In this document: positions 1-11,510 of the stretch, piece by piece | How the letters are laid out: each line of letters starts with the position of its first letter | Numbering within the stretch: position 1 is the first letter of the stretch | Notes under the pieces: model-generated | What the model was told of the DNA's origin: nothing | The model's input: only the letters and a program-made list of their open reading frames with translations | Databases searched by the model: none | Assembly: GCA_029851415.1 (NCBI GenBank) | Contig: CM056743.1 | Location: 79,440,186-79,504,185, forward strand | Length of the DNA stretch: 64,000 nt | Direction: 5' to 3' | From: Eretmocerus hayati | Taxonomy: Eukaryota > Arthropoda > Insecta > Hymenoptera > Aphelinidae | Program-made: the position numbers and the translations under genes

Positions 1-431
1 CTCCACATCTCGCATTTGAGTGGAGGGGGTAGCTCTATCGTAGTTCTAAAATGCCATGTGCTCGCTTTCATGAAGAGAATCGACTCAAATTTTGGGTATT
101 GTGCATGAAAAAGGAGGCGGGAGTGCAGAAGCTGAAAAGAGACATGGAAGACTGCTCCAAAAATGTTCAGCGATTGACGGTCAGAATGATAGATTGAGCT
201 ATCTGACTTACCTATGTCTGACATATAGATGAAGGTACTCTATCATTCTGACCGTCAATCGCTGAACATTTCTGGAGCAGTCTTCCATGTCTTTCCTCAG
301 CTTCTGCACTTCCACCTCCTTTTTCATGCACAATACACAAAATTTGAGTCGATTCTCTTCATGAAAGCAAGCACATGGCATCTTAGAACTACGATAGAGC
401 TACCCTTTCCACTCAATTGCGAGATATGGAG
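1..431. repeat. Inverted duplication (hairpin) at window edge
   Basis: Two arms of about 190 bp (1-192 and 240-431) are near-identical reverse complements around a loop of about 47 bp. The left arm begins at the window edge, so the repeat may extend beyond it. Open frames here are by-products of the duplication. No transposase or target duplication was seen. Confidence 0.85.
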
Positions 432-1080
432 CAGGTATGACGAACCTGCAAGCTCTCCAGAACCGGAGTGAGAGCTTTTGTTGCGCGATGAGGACCTTGC
501 CGAGAGTCCAAGGCATTGTGTACATATTATTAGGACCAATGTGAGTAAGAAGAAGACAGAGCCGTGAGCAGACGACAAATTTCCCAATATAGATAGGTGG
601 ACGTTTCTATATTCGCCATATCTGACTCTCTACCCGAGCATTAGTCACAGCTCACGAAGCCTATCCTTTCCTCCACGTATTAAATTGCGAATAGTTTGGG
701 ATAGAGTGTCATGAACCATCTGCACTTTGTGACGAAATTTTTGTGAAATTTGAAGCATATAACTAAGCGTTCATCATCACCAAAGCCCGTCAAAGTCGTT
801 TTCTGACAATTTTTTCAAAAAAATCATAAAAGTCGATTTATTTGAAAATTCTAACGTAGGCGATTTTAAAAACAGTTGGAAGATGTTATTTGAGCCCTGA
901 ACAACCATTTAAGAAAATATTTGGCGAGGTGGTCTTCCGACTCATTTAAAGTTGGTTCAAGGACACCGTATTATGACACTGCATCTGTGGCCCAATATTT
1001 TTCAAGGACCAAAAACTAAAACACATTCCATCTAGGGCATTGGAATTCGTAACACATCAAGAAGTTGGAGCAACTCGTGT
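432..1080. other. No gene recognised
   Basis: AT-rich sequence with short broken frames only. I see no domain, tRNA or repeat that I can name. Confidence 0.5.
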
Positions 1081-3000
1081 GAACTTATTTTGAGGGGAAT
1101 TAAGGTCCAAAAGCATTATGTGATATGTGTTAAGATTTCTGATGGAATGATCCTCAAGATACATCGGATAGATGTATGGATCCAGTCAGTTTAGTGATTG
1201 ACTTCTCAACCAATAATGTTCCCAATTTGGACTTACCAATTCCCACCAAGAGCGTGAATGTGCCTCTCTTTCTCCGTAATACTCTTGATGGGACAGATAA
1301 ACCCTATTCAACTTTTGAATTCGAATCAGAAATTAACTCATGCCATCATGCTCTCAAAGTATATGGCAACAATGTGAGTGGCACGCCAAAAAAGTAAGAT
1401 CCGTATATCATATGAGTGAGAGTCTAGCTGAGAATCTTGGATTGAAGTATTACGCAATGGAAGTATTTTATTCAAAAGTAACCAGAGCAGCACCAGAAAT
1501 CAGTGCTTATATGAGGGTTTCCACGGAACTTCTATCTTTTGTGTTACCGCAGTATTCTAGGAGTATTTCGGACTATTCGGAGTGCGCAGGAGTGGCATTT
1601 CATAGTATTTGGCATCATTCAATATGGACTACATTCTTTTTTGTTGGAACGCATCCTGATTTGTCAATAGCAGACCGCAAAAGATGATTTTTGGGTAGTT
1701 TCCAATCGTACCAACGCAATTTTTCGAATTGATAAGGCCGTAACTAAAATACCTATGCCTCAACTACTTCGGTGGAATGATATATCCATCTACTAATCTC
1801 ATATTTTGAGAAAATCTTTGATTCAAAGGTGTGCGCTGATTTGGCTATGATATTAGCTCTCATTCATCGATGTGACCAAGTTTTGTGGGAAAACTTTCTC
1901 TGGCTATTGTTTACGAAAATGATGAAATACCTTGTGCGAAACGGAGAATTTAAATATGAGTTTTCGGGGTTAAAAAAAAGACGAATCGAATCCCGTTCGG
2001 TTCGTGAGTCTGCGTTGATCCGGACAAATTTCATGAAGCTTCAAAGCTCATAAAGTTATCGCGCCACTGTCTTTGAAAATGGTCATTTTTTGATGTCATA
2101 CTCAGGAGACGCGGAGCACAGGGTTGGGACGTTGTGCTCTTTTTTCTTCATCACAGAAAGGATATAACCGCACTGTTTTGAGTTGCAATTGTCGATCGGT
2201 ATTTCTGTGAGAAGCTAAGGAGAAATATTTGAATCCGGATGGTAAGCTAAATAAGCCTCTAAATGTGATGGTGTCGCGATTTTCTTGGTTTTTACGTAGT
2301 TTACGGCTGGAATACGAACAAAATAACAACACAGTGTATTCTAGAGATTAAAATGAGACTCATAGCTCTTGACACGGTTTTGGAAATCTACATCGAATTT
2401 CGGAGAAATCGATGATGAAATTCATCTTAAAGTCAAGTCAGGCAAAATATAATCCGTATCGATCGTCTAGACAATGTTCTGAATCGAATCTATTCGATTG
2501 AAGTTGATTCACGAATGTTTCTAGTGTGAAATTCCGTATATGTCGTTCTGAACCAGATACCTAGGCTTGGAAGAGAGTGGCACCACTTTTTGCACTTGTT
2601 TTCAAGGTCCAAGAATCACATGAAACCCATTTCGAACGTGTGCGATGAGAAAAATTTTTTTCTATTCCAGAGGGTCAATAGTTAAGAGTTCCATGAAAAA
2701 CCTCATATACCACTATCACTGTCCTTGAACAGTCGTCAATTGGACTGACCTGTACATCTAAATGTGAGAGACGATCCCTCTTGATGTGTTAGACGTTAAC
2801 AGGTTTTTTTTGAGACACGAAGAGCAACACAAAGGATATTCCATTGGTTGCAATCCAATTCTTTCACTGGAGTAGATTTTGAATACTTCTTTGAGATGCA
2901 CAATTTACAGCTTCAGAGTTGGGTCTGTCTGAAGTATTAAGAAAACTGTAAAGCCAATACACTGCTGAAATGTAGATTGACACTGGCACTCATTTTTCCT
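1081..3000. repeat. Diverged dispersed repeat, copy A
   Basis: Stretches of this segment (about 1081-1480 and 2760-2960) recur in the same order and orientation at about 4715-5110 and 5210-5400. Similarity is moderate with many indels, and copy B lacks much of the middle. Short open frames in the shared part are not conserved between copies, so it is probably a noncoding relic of an old repeat or duplication. Confidence 0.55.
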
Positions 3001-4714
3001 CACGATCAAATCCTGAATTCTCCAAATATTTTTGAAGATCGATTCTTGACACCGCACAACAGTGAGAATGACAAATATTTTGGCCTTCGGCCTGTTATTC
3101 TCATATCACTCCAGACATAAAACACTCAACAATAGGGTGGCTCTTATACCTCTAACAATTACAGTTGGCATCAATTAGCATTCAATCTCTGCTGTTATCT
3201 CTATGCATAATATTTATATCAACAGGAATAACGAAAAGAGTACTGATGGAACGAAATGCTAACGCCATCTGCTACACACGTAGCTGCATCAGAATATCAC
3301 CCGGTCTCGTGACTCGCGGTCGACTATCCCGCGTGGTCGACATCAACAATCGATTGTGTTCGACTTTGAGTGTCTTGATGCGGCTGTAATCTTGACGCGA
3401 TTAAATTGGGAAGGGTCGAAATTAGTGAGCAAGTTATTTTGGCTCTTAACGCTGCCAGCGGTGACATGACTATCCAATATCCTTGTTGAAGATCGAAACA
3501 ACGGGTTCAGAGGGATTAAGACCCCCTTGAACCCAGAAAAGCATGAAATAAGTAAGTTCGAAGAAATGTGTGAGGTTGAAACGGCCCAACTCAGCGTGTA
3601 TGAGGCACGGCGGCCGTGCGCGCGCTCTCTTTCTCTCTCACATGTTCTTCTCTTCCATATACTCGCCAGCAAGGCGCTGCCGCGCCTTTTGATATATACT
3701 GCACATCGTCCTATTGCCATAGACTCAAGTGTACATACACATAAGTTAAGGGGGTACGGAAGCTCTACTTTCACCGACCTCGGCTCTCGTCACGAAAAAA
3801 TTTATTACTCAAATATTACGCAATATCTTGAAAAACCCGGTCTATTAGGTTATTTCTGTGGATCGTATCTAGCTCCTCAGGAATTTTCAGGGTGATTCAT
3901 TATGATTTGGAGGAGAACTCAGCATTCTCAGTTACCAAGATAGCGACTGCTTTACTCAGAATGGTGAGTTCTCCTTCAAATCGAGTTATATCGCCTTGCA
4001 GGTTGTACCAGATGGTGAATCGAGCCCACAGAATTAAGCTAATAGAGCCCTTTTTGCCCAACTCATCCTATAAAAATTATAAAAAATCAAGAACTATCAC
4101 GAGCGTATGACCACCCAAAATGTAAACAAACGCGTGTGAGCTGGGCGATTCGCGCTGCGCTGAACAGCTGATGAGTGGCCGGCTGGCTACATATATATAT
4201 CCGTGCGCGCGCGCTTCCCTAGAGAGCCACCATCTTGCCGAGTGAACAAAAACGTCTGCTAGTGCTGAGACTGCTGCTGCCCGGCCCGAACATTTCTGAT
4301 TGTTTCTGATGGTGGCTCTGCTGGGAAAACAGACGCGCTCGGGTCTCGAATGTGTGTAACACGTATGATACGCAGCCAGCTGAACGCTTATCAGGATAAC
4401 ATTGTGGGTGGTTGTGGGACCAAAAAGAACACAAGCTTTAGCTAATGTTTTCCATAACTTTTCTTGATTTAATAACCATAGCGTGAGAACCAAGGCGCCA
4501 TTCTCCTTGGTGGTGAGTAGTAATTGATTTGCAAAGTCTGCGCGTGGAAAAGGATTCATCATAGCTCGATTCGATCATCTCTGTAATCCTGATGTGATTT
4601 GAGTTATTCACGATCTGTTTTATTTGCTAAATATCTTGGAGATGTTTCAATTAATTGTAAATATCGAACAAATTTCAACTCAGAGATTTGTATCTTGTGA
4701 ATGAAGAAGTTGAA
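3001..4714. other. Intergenic; includes one arm of a short inverted repeat
   Basis: No gene recognised. A segment of about 45 bp at 3737-3785 (contains CGGAAGCTCTACTT) recurs inverted at about 6318-6362. Short CG alternations occur near 3620 and 4205. Confidence 0.5.
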
Positions 4715-5420
4715 TTAATACGGGAACTCATTTTGAGAATGAAAATTCAATAGCATTATAAGAGAAATACTTCAATTCCAGATAAAATGATCCTTGAATT
4801 ACATCGAGACTGATGTATGGCTCTAGTTTCTACATTGATTGACTTCTAAACCAAGATTTCTTTCAAATTGGGGTTATCCATCTCCACCAAGGGCGTAGAT
4901 GTACTACTCTCTCTGGATAACACGTTTGATGAAGTAGATGTTCCCTGTACAACTTGCTATACCTATTAAAATATTAGCCTACGCCAGCCAGTTCTCTATC
5001 AAGTCTCTACCAAGAATGTGAGTGGCACGTCAAGTCAGTAACAACCCATGTACCACGAGTCAGAGTCTAGCTGAGATTATTGGATTAGATTATTACGCAA
5101 TGAAATTATATCATAGAAAAATAGTTAGAAATACCAGGGCTCTATTGCATATATCACAAAAATTGTTCTCGGACCGTCATTAATAATAGACCTAACCAGT
5201 CTCAAAACTCCAAAGTGTGAGAGACGATCTTGCCACTAGTGTTGGACGTGGACAGGTTTCTGGTTAGATTAAAAAAACAGCATGAACGATATTACATTGG
5301 TCACCAACTAATTCTTTGGATCGATTATAGAGATTTTTCTGAGATGCACAATTTATAGTTTCAGAGTTGACTATGCTATTCATTGAATATTGAGGAAGTA
5401 TCTCCAAATGGAATGAAAAA
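4715..5420. repeat. Diverged dispersed repeat, copy B
   Basis: Second, shorter copy of the segment at 1081-3000, same orientation. Shared landmarks include GTGAGTGGCACG and GAGATGCACAATTTA. No intact coding frame is conserved. Confidence 0.55.
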
Positions 5421-5534
5421 TGCCCAATTGATACCTTGTTTGCTGCAGTACACAGATATCTAGCAAGCACATATAAATGCATCCGTGTAATGATTTGTGT
5501 CACGAGAGGTGTTTAATGGAATCAATGTATGATT

Positions 5535-6235
5535 GGACAAGAACGAAAGTTCAAGCAGTTATCTGCAACAAGAACTTTTGAGCGAAGCATCAGAATTGAC
5601 GAATGAGCAGAATTTCAAACTATTCAGTGTTTGCAACTAAATTTCTATTGGACAATAGCAGAAATTCAAGCAGTTATCTGCAACAAGAATTTCTGCGTGA
5701 AGAATTAGATTTGATGAAGAAACAGAATTCCAAGCTATTCATTGTTTGCAACTAGATTTTTATTGGACAATAGCAGAAATTCAAGCAGTTATCTGCAACA
5801 AGAATTTCTGCGTGGAGAATGAGATTTGATGAAAAAACAGAATTCCAAGCTATTCATTGTTTGCAACTAGATTCCTATTGGACAATAGCAGAAATTCAAG
5901 CAGTTATCTGCAACAAGAATTTCTGAGTGAAGAATGAGATTTGATGAAAAAACACAATTTCAAGCTATTTAGGGTTTGCAACTAGAGTTTGATTGGACAA
6001 AAACAGAAATTCAAGCAGTTATCTGTTACAAGAATTTCTGAGTGAAGAATCATAATTGATGAAGAAACAAAAATTCTAACAGTTCAAGTTTTGGGACTAC
6101 AGTTATGATTTTTAATCAGCATCACGTGAGGCAACAACAGTGTTCAAGCAGTTTTCTGCAATAAGAACTTCTGAGCCGAACAGTCAAGGGGCGAATGTCA
6201 ACAGAAATTCAAGCGGTTGCCCGCGCTAAGAATTC
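5535..6235. repeat. 115-bp tandem satellite with a hairpin in each unit
   Basis: The landmark CAAGCAGTTATCTGCAAC starts at 5552, 5667, 5782, 5897 and 6012, an exact 115-bp period, then at 6145 and 6210 in degenerate, irregular units. Each unit has a nested stem: GCAG-TTAT-CTGC inside AGAAATTC...GAATTTCT. The array ends against the LTR-like block that starts near 6256. Confidence 0.9.
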
Positions 6236-6255
6236 CTCAACTATAACTGTGATGA

Positions 6256-7209
6256 TGTAACGCCGCCGTCCGATCAAATTTCCTATCATTCACTAGACCC
6301 AGCTCACACGAAGTCCCCTAGGTCGGTAAAAGTAGAGCTTCCGAACCCCCTTAATGTAAATGTCGTCCTCAAGTCCAATTTGTGTGTGGTACAGCAGGTG
6401 CACGATGTACCTAGGCAACATGGGTGCGTCTACCGATAACCCCATTGCTGTTGGCATGCTCGCTGCCCCGGGCTGCAGCGAATAGGGCGATTGCCTGGAT
6501 GGCTGGCAGCCCGGGGAGCGCATCTTCAGGAGAGCCACTCGTCTGCTGCATGCTGCGTCGTCGTCATCCGGGCCCCGCGTGCCACCCGCACCATCTCCTC
6601 GCGTCCTGCAGCAATGTGCGTGTCGTGTGTGTAGCACCGGGTCCATTACTCGTCCAGCATGTCGTGCATTGTTCATATATGCGATGGGCAACGCGATTCG
6701 GTGCCTGATGGATACACGCCCCCGCCGAAGGTGCTCGGCCGCGTGTATCCAGCACATCGCGGTGCCAAAGCATACTTGTCCACCGCCATCGTCGCCGTCG
6801 TCCGCACGCCGGGGTGTACACACCTACCCCGGAGCATTGCGTCGTGAGGCAGCATGTCCGTGGGTTATGGGAAGACCAGATTGAGGGCCAAATAGGGCTT
6901 TAGAGCCCCAGAGGAGCCCTCCGGGCCACCCAGCTGTCGAAACTGCGATCCGTCGGTTGCTGGTCCTGCAACCTCCTAAAACCGGTCTGCAGCGGCTAAC
7001 CTGGGTGCAGGAAGGGTTGCCTGCGCACAGGCATGTCTGTACCCGCAGCATCCGTCCACCCCTCTTGTCGCTGGTCGTCGTCCTCCTCTCGAGCCAGCCC
7101 TCAACAAAAGAAGAGGAGTATTGGGGTCAATACTTATTCTTCTCGTTCGCTGGCTCGAGACGGCGACGAGAGATTCCCTAATTTCGGCTGTGACGGTTTA
7201 CCCGTCACA
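6256..7209 (-). mobile_element. Solo-LTR-like block, Gypsy-type termini, minus orientation
   Basis: The right end, CGTCACA at 7203-7209, is the reverse complement of an LTR start TGTGACG. It carries the same terminal palindrome and an adjacent 74-nt hairpin (7087-7160) as the Gypsy LTR ending at 58835, although the rest has diverged into another family. The left end is uncertain; TGTAACG at 6256 is the best candidate. No target duplication is visible, and the right side abuts Polinton integrase while the left abuts the satellite, so deletion or rearrangement followed insertion. Open frames inside are not genes. Confidence 0.55.
7087..7160. other. LTR-terminal hairpin
   Basis: TCTCGAGCCAG pairs with CTGGCTCGAGA, with an inner pairing across AAGAAGAGGAGTATTG and its partner. 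The same architecture with other bases occurs at 58702-58780. Confidence 0.6.
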
Positions 7210-7211
7210 TC

Positions 7212-7826
7212 ATGTTCAAAAGAACCCAGAACGACATTACAAAAGCCAGTGTAGCAGAGCGTGCTATAAGAACGATTAAAGAGCGAATTTACCGTTATCT
7301 CACACATGGAAATACATACAGATATATTGATATACTTCAAGAAGTAGCAAGCGCCTACGATCACAGTAAACACTCGGCTATAAAAATGACACCCGCATCC
7401 GTGACAATATTCAATGCGGCCAGAGCTCGAGGAAATTTACTGAGAAAATATAACAATGCCCCCTACAAAGTACCTAAATATCGAGTGAACGACTTGGTAC
7501 GCGTCAGTACACGTTCAAGTCCCTTCTATGAAACATATACGGGAGGATGGTCACCCGAGCTGTTTAAAATCATCGGGATCTCACGAACACGCATACCTTG
7601 TGTTTATTTCTGGAGCGATTTTAGTGGTGGAGAGATTGACGGATTCTTCTATGAACAAGAGCTCAGCAGAGTGGTCAAAGATCTGAATCAAGACGTTCTT
7701 GAAGTAGAAAGAGTCTTGAAAGCCAGAGGAAAAGGTCGCAACAAACAGTATTTTGTGTCTTGGGAAGGTTATCCTGAAAAATTCAATAGCTGGGTTCTTG
7801 CCGGCGATTTGAAGGAAATACCATGA
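7212..7826 (+). pseudogene. Polinton/Maverick integrase, C-terminal fragment with chromodomain
   Basis: The reading frame matches the C-terminal part of a Polinton-type retroviral-like DDE integrase. A glutamate in the VAERAIRT motif (about residue 16) sits where the third catalytic residue is expected. The frame then has the downstream helix region and an SH3-like segment with the motif NDLVRV. It ends in a chromodomain (about residues 160-204, EVERVLKARGKGRNKQYFVSW and WEGYPEKFNSWV). The family starts with a zinc-binding and catalytic half, which is missing: the frame begins at the edge of the LTR-like block. It is followed directly by a protease piece in the same orientation. Identification is from motif reading; the gene is a fragment. 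Confidence 0.8.
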
Positions 7827-8123
7827 TAAAGATGTAAGTGCATGGTATTTTGACAGCTACGGACTGCCTCCCACCGTACCAGGACATATCGATCGTTTGA
7901 AGCAAATTGGAGGGAATTTAGATGGAATGTGATGAATTTGCAAAATTCTACCTCTGATGTATGTAGACAGTATTGGATTATGTTCCTTAAGTACATAAGC
8001 TATAAGCTTGGTATGGAAACATTCTTGAACAATTTTTCTGTTGACTTGCAGAAAAAATATATGATTGCAAGAAATTTCTTGTTGTATGAAAATGCTGGTA
8101 GAAATTCCATCAAACTAGCTTGA
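7827..8123 (+). pseudogene. Polinton adenain-type cysteine protease, C-terminal fragment
   Basis: Just after the integrase stop, one frame reads AWYFDSYGLPP then IDRLK, and a shifted frame reads LQNSTSDVCRQYW followed by about 40 residues. This order (F-D-S-Y-G-x-P, then Q and the S-x-x-C region) is that of adenovirus-type C5 proteases of Polintons. The upstream part with the catalytic His is absent. A frame change and stops lie near 7930. The same protease family, also broken, occurs on the minus strand at 54.6-55.25 kb. In these elements the enzyme is thought to mature virion proteins. Here it cannot be functional. Confidence 0.75.
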
Positions 8124-8187
8124 TCATCAGCAATTTTTAGGAATCCTGACAAGGCTAATGCTGACAAATATTTGAGGAGTAGGGACC

Positions 8188-8790
8188 CTACTGAAAAATT
8201 TGACCTACGACCGTATATGAGAGCGTATTTGAAATCTCATATACGATCGCATATACGAATCCACCGACGATGTAAAATACGATCGATGATGAAATTAAGG
8301 AACCCGAGCGAACTTACGATCGATCATGAGATCGCACGTGCGGTCGAGTATAAGAACGGTTATGAGATCTCATATGAGAGCGTATATGAGATCGAGTACA
8401 CCATCGTGTCCACGGAGATATAACTCATTCTTGCTCGCGGGTGGCTTCCAACTGCCGCCAGGCATGCAGAGCGTACGTAATGGCACCATCGGTCGTCTGT
8501 TCGATCTCAGATACGATCTTATACGTGTTCGCGTATGCGATCTCATACACGATCGCATATGCAATCGCATATAAAATCGCATATGGAATCTCATGGAGAG
8601 TTGTACACGAGATCTTACATGCAATCTTTTTGCTAAACCCTATGTCGAGTCGCAATGTCATGCGCGACCTTCTATGCAACAGAATACATACGCTCTCATA
8701 TGAGATCATATATGCTGTCGCCTGAAAGATCCCATGTGAGAACATATATCCAATTGTATATGAGGAATCTCATATGAACTCGTCGAGTAA
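8188..8790. repeat. Left arm of a fold-back unit, palindromic ATGAGATC sub-repeats
   Basis: Starts CTACTGAAAAATTTGACC and consists of many short palindromic units such as CATATGAGATCGTATATGAG. Bases 8188 to about 8545 recur inverted at about 12128-12485. A second, more degenerate set of sub-repeats runs to about 8780. Frames here are artefacts of the repeats. Confidence 0.85.
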
Positions 8791-9536
8791 GTCTCTTCGC
8801 CAGCCGCAGTTTCAGCAAGAAATTGAGAATTCTTACCCAGAATGTATTATACTCACTTTACGGATTTCTTCAGTAAATCAGACAGTAATAATTAAGAATG
8901 AAATGACTTCATTCAAATCCTTACAAAGGATATAAGCATATCATCTATTATAACAATATCTACCATGAATTATCATCGTCACAGTCCACATGGGACTTAC
9001 AAGCATACATTAGAGATAAATCATATAAAGTATAGTATTATAAAGAGAGCTAATGACCCTCCAATATGAAGAATTCTTTCGATTTTTTGCTATATATCCG
9101 GGTGATAACTCACTGGGAGGTCAAAAAATGTGGGTGGACACTTCATTATGTCAGCCATGGCATGACATAGTTGATTGGATAGAGGTGTGTTTGGTCGTCC
9201 AATTGAATCATCACAGAGTATGGGAATATACGCAGTCTACCGAGCCAATCCTCGCTCCCGGAATCAAACTCTCTCATCGCTTCCTATAAACAACACAGAA
9301 AAGGAAAAAGACGTCAACATGAGCCTATCAGTTCTCAACCAGGTGACTAAGGCATGGTATGTATAATCATTAGCATGCTACATCCTTCATAACTTGATAA
9401 CTTATTTCAAATATATTCTGTAGTAGCAATCAAAGGCTTAGACTTGGTAAGCCTAGGCGTTTAATTGCTACTCTCCAGGTGAAATGAAGATTGAGTTGTG
9501 GTGAATTGTAGCACAAAATGCCTTTAATGAGAGAAA
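8791..9536. other. Fold-back interior, no gene recognised
   Basis: AT-rich sequence between the arms. No domain or repeat was identified. Confidence 0.45.
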
Positions 9537-9780
9537 AGAGTTAGCGCCAAGATACTATAGTATACCACTTGGACGTTTTTGAGGGGATTGTGTTAACCAG
9601 CACTACATTAGCAGATGAATCATAGAGTTCCAAGTCAATATCTAGGAAATAAAATGACTTACATAATTCCCAGTTGAAATGTATTCAGATCTACATGTAT
9701 CCTTTGGAATTCACTCTTCTTTCATCGATTTATTACCGAACAAGATGCTTCCCACAGTCTCTTCGGGATTTCATGGATAG

Positions 9781-10216
9781 TGTTACGGCACTTTTTATTC
9801 AGTGCATGAAAGAGAGTAAAATCGTAACAACTGGTGTCCGAAAGCGGAACGAATCCCGCCTACAAGTGGACTGCGTACTCGGAGGATAATCAAAGATGAT
9901 AATTAGGTGGCGCTGCCCACGCGTAGACCTGCTGTACCGACAAGATGGACTCGGGATCTACATATATGACAATTAGAAGTCAATGACATGAAGTTCAGAC
10001 GATGAGGACATCGTCGACTCTGCCCAAGGGGTGTGTTACGGATGCAAGCTACGCAGGTACCCGCACTTCAAGTGTATCACATATAAGGACGGCCGCTTGG
10101 AGCGGCCAGACTAGCTCAGTCAACAGCGTGTCAGACTCTTGATCAAGAGGTCGCCGGATTGTTTCCCGGTGGCCGCACTTTTTATTCAGTGCACGAAGGA
10201 GAGTAGAATCGTAACA
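9781..10216 (+). mobile_element. Miniature LTR/TIR-like element with 4-bp target duplication
   Basis: The insert is bounded by TGTTACG and CGTAACA and flanked by ATAG (9777-9780 and 10217-10220). The paralogous copy at 11.3 kb has a single ATAG at the same point, which gives an empty site. The two ends also share a direct repeat of about 42 bp (9788-9829 and 10175-10216). TGGTGTCCGAAAGCGG begins three bases after the left repeat, where a primer binding site would lie. This fits a TRIM-like retroelement. However, the first few bases of the right repeat differ from the left, and no clear polypurine tract is seen, so a TIR element is an alternative. A tRNA-like sequence lies at its right end. 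Confidence 0.65.
10102..10176 (+). tRNA. tRNA-Lys(CUU)-like sequence, probably a pseudogene or SINE head
   Basis: GCGGCCA pairs perfectly with TGGCCGC over 75 nt. Inside are an A-box-like TAGCTCAGTCAAC and an anticodon-loop-like GACTCTTGATC reading CUU. A run of five T follows at once, as at a Pol III terminator. The anticodon stem and T loop are degenerate, and there are extra bases between the acceptor stem and D arm, so a working tRNA is unlikely. Confidence 0.4.
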
Positions 10217-10440
10217 ATAGCCTTGCTCCCACAGACTAGTCCATTCCACCTAGAAAAAAATGTTAACAACTGAATATTTGAAAGATGAGATTTGAGAGGA
10301 GATAAATGAAACATGATTCACTCGTAATAGTATCTTGCTAGAATTTATCTGAAATTTATCATGCATAACCACCTTTTGTAGCTAAGATCCATCTGCATAC
10401 GACGATCTTGATGAAGGAAACGGATTCATCTCTTCTTGCG

Positions 10441-10735
10441 TATACCAAGGTGAGTCCGATTTCATGGTTTCTCCTCTTCCCTCGCGCCTCGCTAGCACTC
10501 TCTCTCTTTTTTTCCCTCTGTCTCTCTGGCACATCCAGCTCTCTCCTCCGGTGAATACAACTACACGCTCTCTACATTGCTCCGTGTTGAATGTCGTTTC
10601 TCACCAACAAAACTTTGTCCCGAGTGACAATTTATTGCAGAATGGATTTCCTCTCACAGGCTCATACTTTTGGAGCATCACTGCATGGCTTCAACCCGAG
10701 CCTGAGAGGAATTATTCCAAATTCTGCACAATCCG
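10441..10735. other. No gene recognised
   Basis: Pyrimidine-rich tract (10480-10560) and unassigned sequence between copy A and the zinc-finger frame. Confidence 0.4.
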
Positions 10736-10759
10736 ACAATAACATCTAGTCGGCAGTTC

Positions 10760-11083
10760 TTGGTGCCGAAACCAACCATCCTGTGCATGCCTGGCGCGCC
10801 GCGGCGGTCGTCTGCTGCTCGCTACTATACTGCTGCTGTCTGCTGTCACACAATGGGCGACACCATCAGCCACATGTGCAACATCATCCTGCGTCATGGC
10901 AGCAAACAATGCAGCATCTGCAAACGGTTTGCCCACGCAAAATGTTCAAAAACATCGAATAACACGTGGTTTTGCGTGGCATGTCATGAGGTGAGCGAAA
11001 ATCCATCTACTATAACGTCGCCGGGTACAGTCGAGCAGAAGGTTTCGGCTGCTCGACGCAGCACGAAGAACGAAAAGAGTTAG
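10760..11083 (+). pseudogene. PHD-like zinc-finger fragment, probably retroelement derived
   Basis: The frame contains CSIC, H, C, then FCVAC (pattern C-x2-C-x4-H-x2-C-x9-C-x2-C), resembling the PHD or zinc-knuckle regions near the N-terminus of insect retroelement ORF1/gag proteins. Just upstream, TTGGTGCCGAAACC (about 10759) resembles the primer-binding region of some LTR elements. A basic tail follows and ends at the boundary with repeat copy B. I cannot assign the family; a short host-gene exon is possible but less likely. Confidence 0.4.
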
Positions 11084-11510
11084 CGCCAAGATACTATAGT
11101 ATACCACTTGGAAGATTTTCAGGGGATTGTGTTAACCAGCACTATATTAGCAGATGAATCGTAGAGTTTCAAGTCAATATCTAGAAAATGAAATGACTTA
11201 CATAATTCCCAGTCAAAATGTATTCTGATCTACATGTATCCTTTGGGATTCACTCTTCTTTCATCGATTTATGAACGAACAAGATGCTTCCCTTAGTCTC
11301 TTCGGGATTTCATGGATAGCCTTGCTTCCACAGACCAGTCCATCCCACCTAGAAAAAAAATGTTAACAACTGAATATTCGATAAATGAGATTTAAGAGGA
11401 AATAAATGAAACATGATTCACTCGTAATAGTATCATGCTAGAATTCATCTCAAATTCATTATGCATAACCACCTTTTGTAGCTAAGATTCATCTGCATAC
11501 GACGATTTGG
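11076..11510. repeat. Internal direct repeat, copy B (empty site)
   Basis: Matches copy A from GAAAAGAGTTAGCGCC to CATACGACGAT, but lacks the 436-bp insert. Its uninterrupted GGATAGCC defines the target site. Confidence 0.85.

Larger units (their letters stand above)
9537..10440. repeat. Internal direct repeat, copy A (holds an inserted element)
   Basis: GAAAAGAGTTAGCGCC and the following sequence match 11076-11510 closely, except that copy A contains an extra 436 bp (9781-10216) plus a 4-bp duplication. The copies diverge again after CATACGACGAT. Confidence 0.85.

Noticed and set aside
5535..6235. CRISPR-like regular repeat
   Set aside because: Units are contiguous 115-bp satellite copies without unique spacers, in a eukaryotic context.
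8172..8745. Overlapping frames on both strands rich in arginine, serine and tyrosine
   Set aside because: They arise from palindromic ATGAGATC sub-repeats of the fold-back arm.
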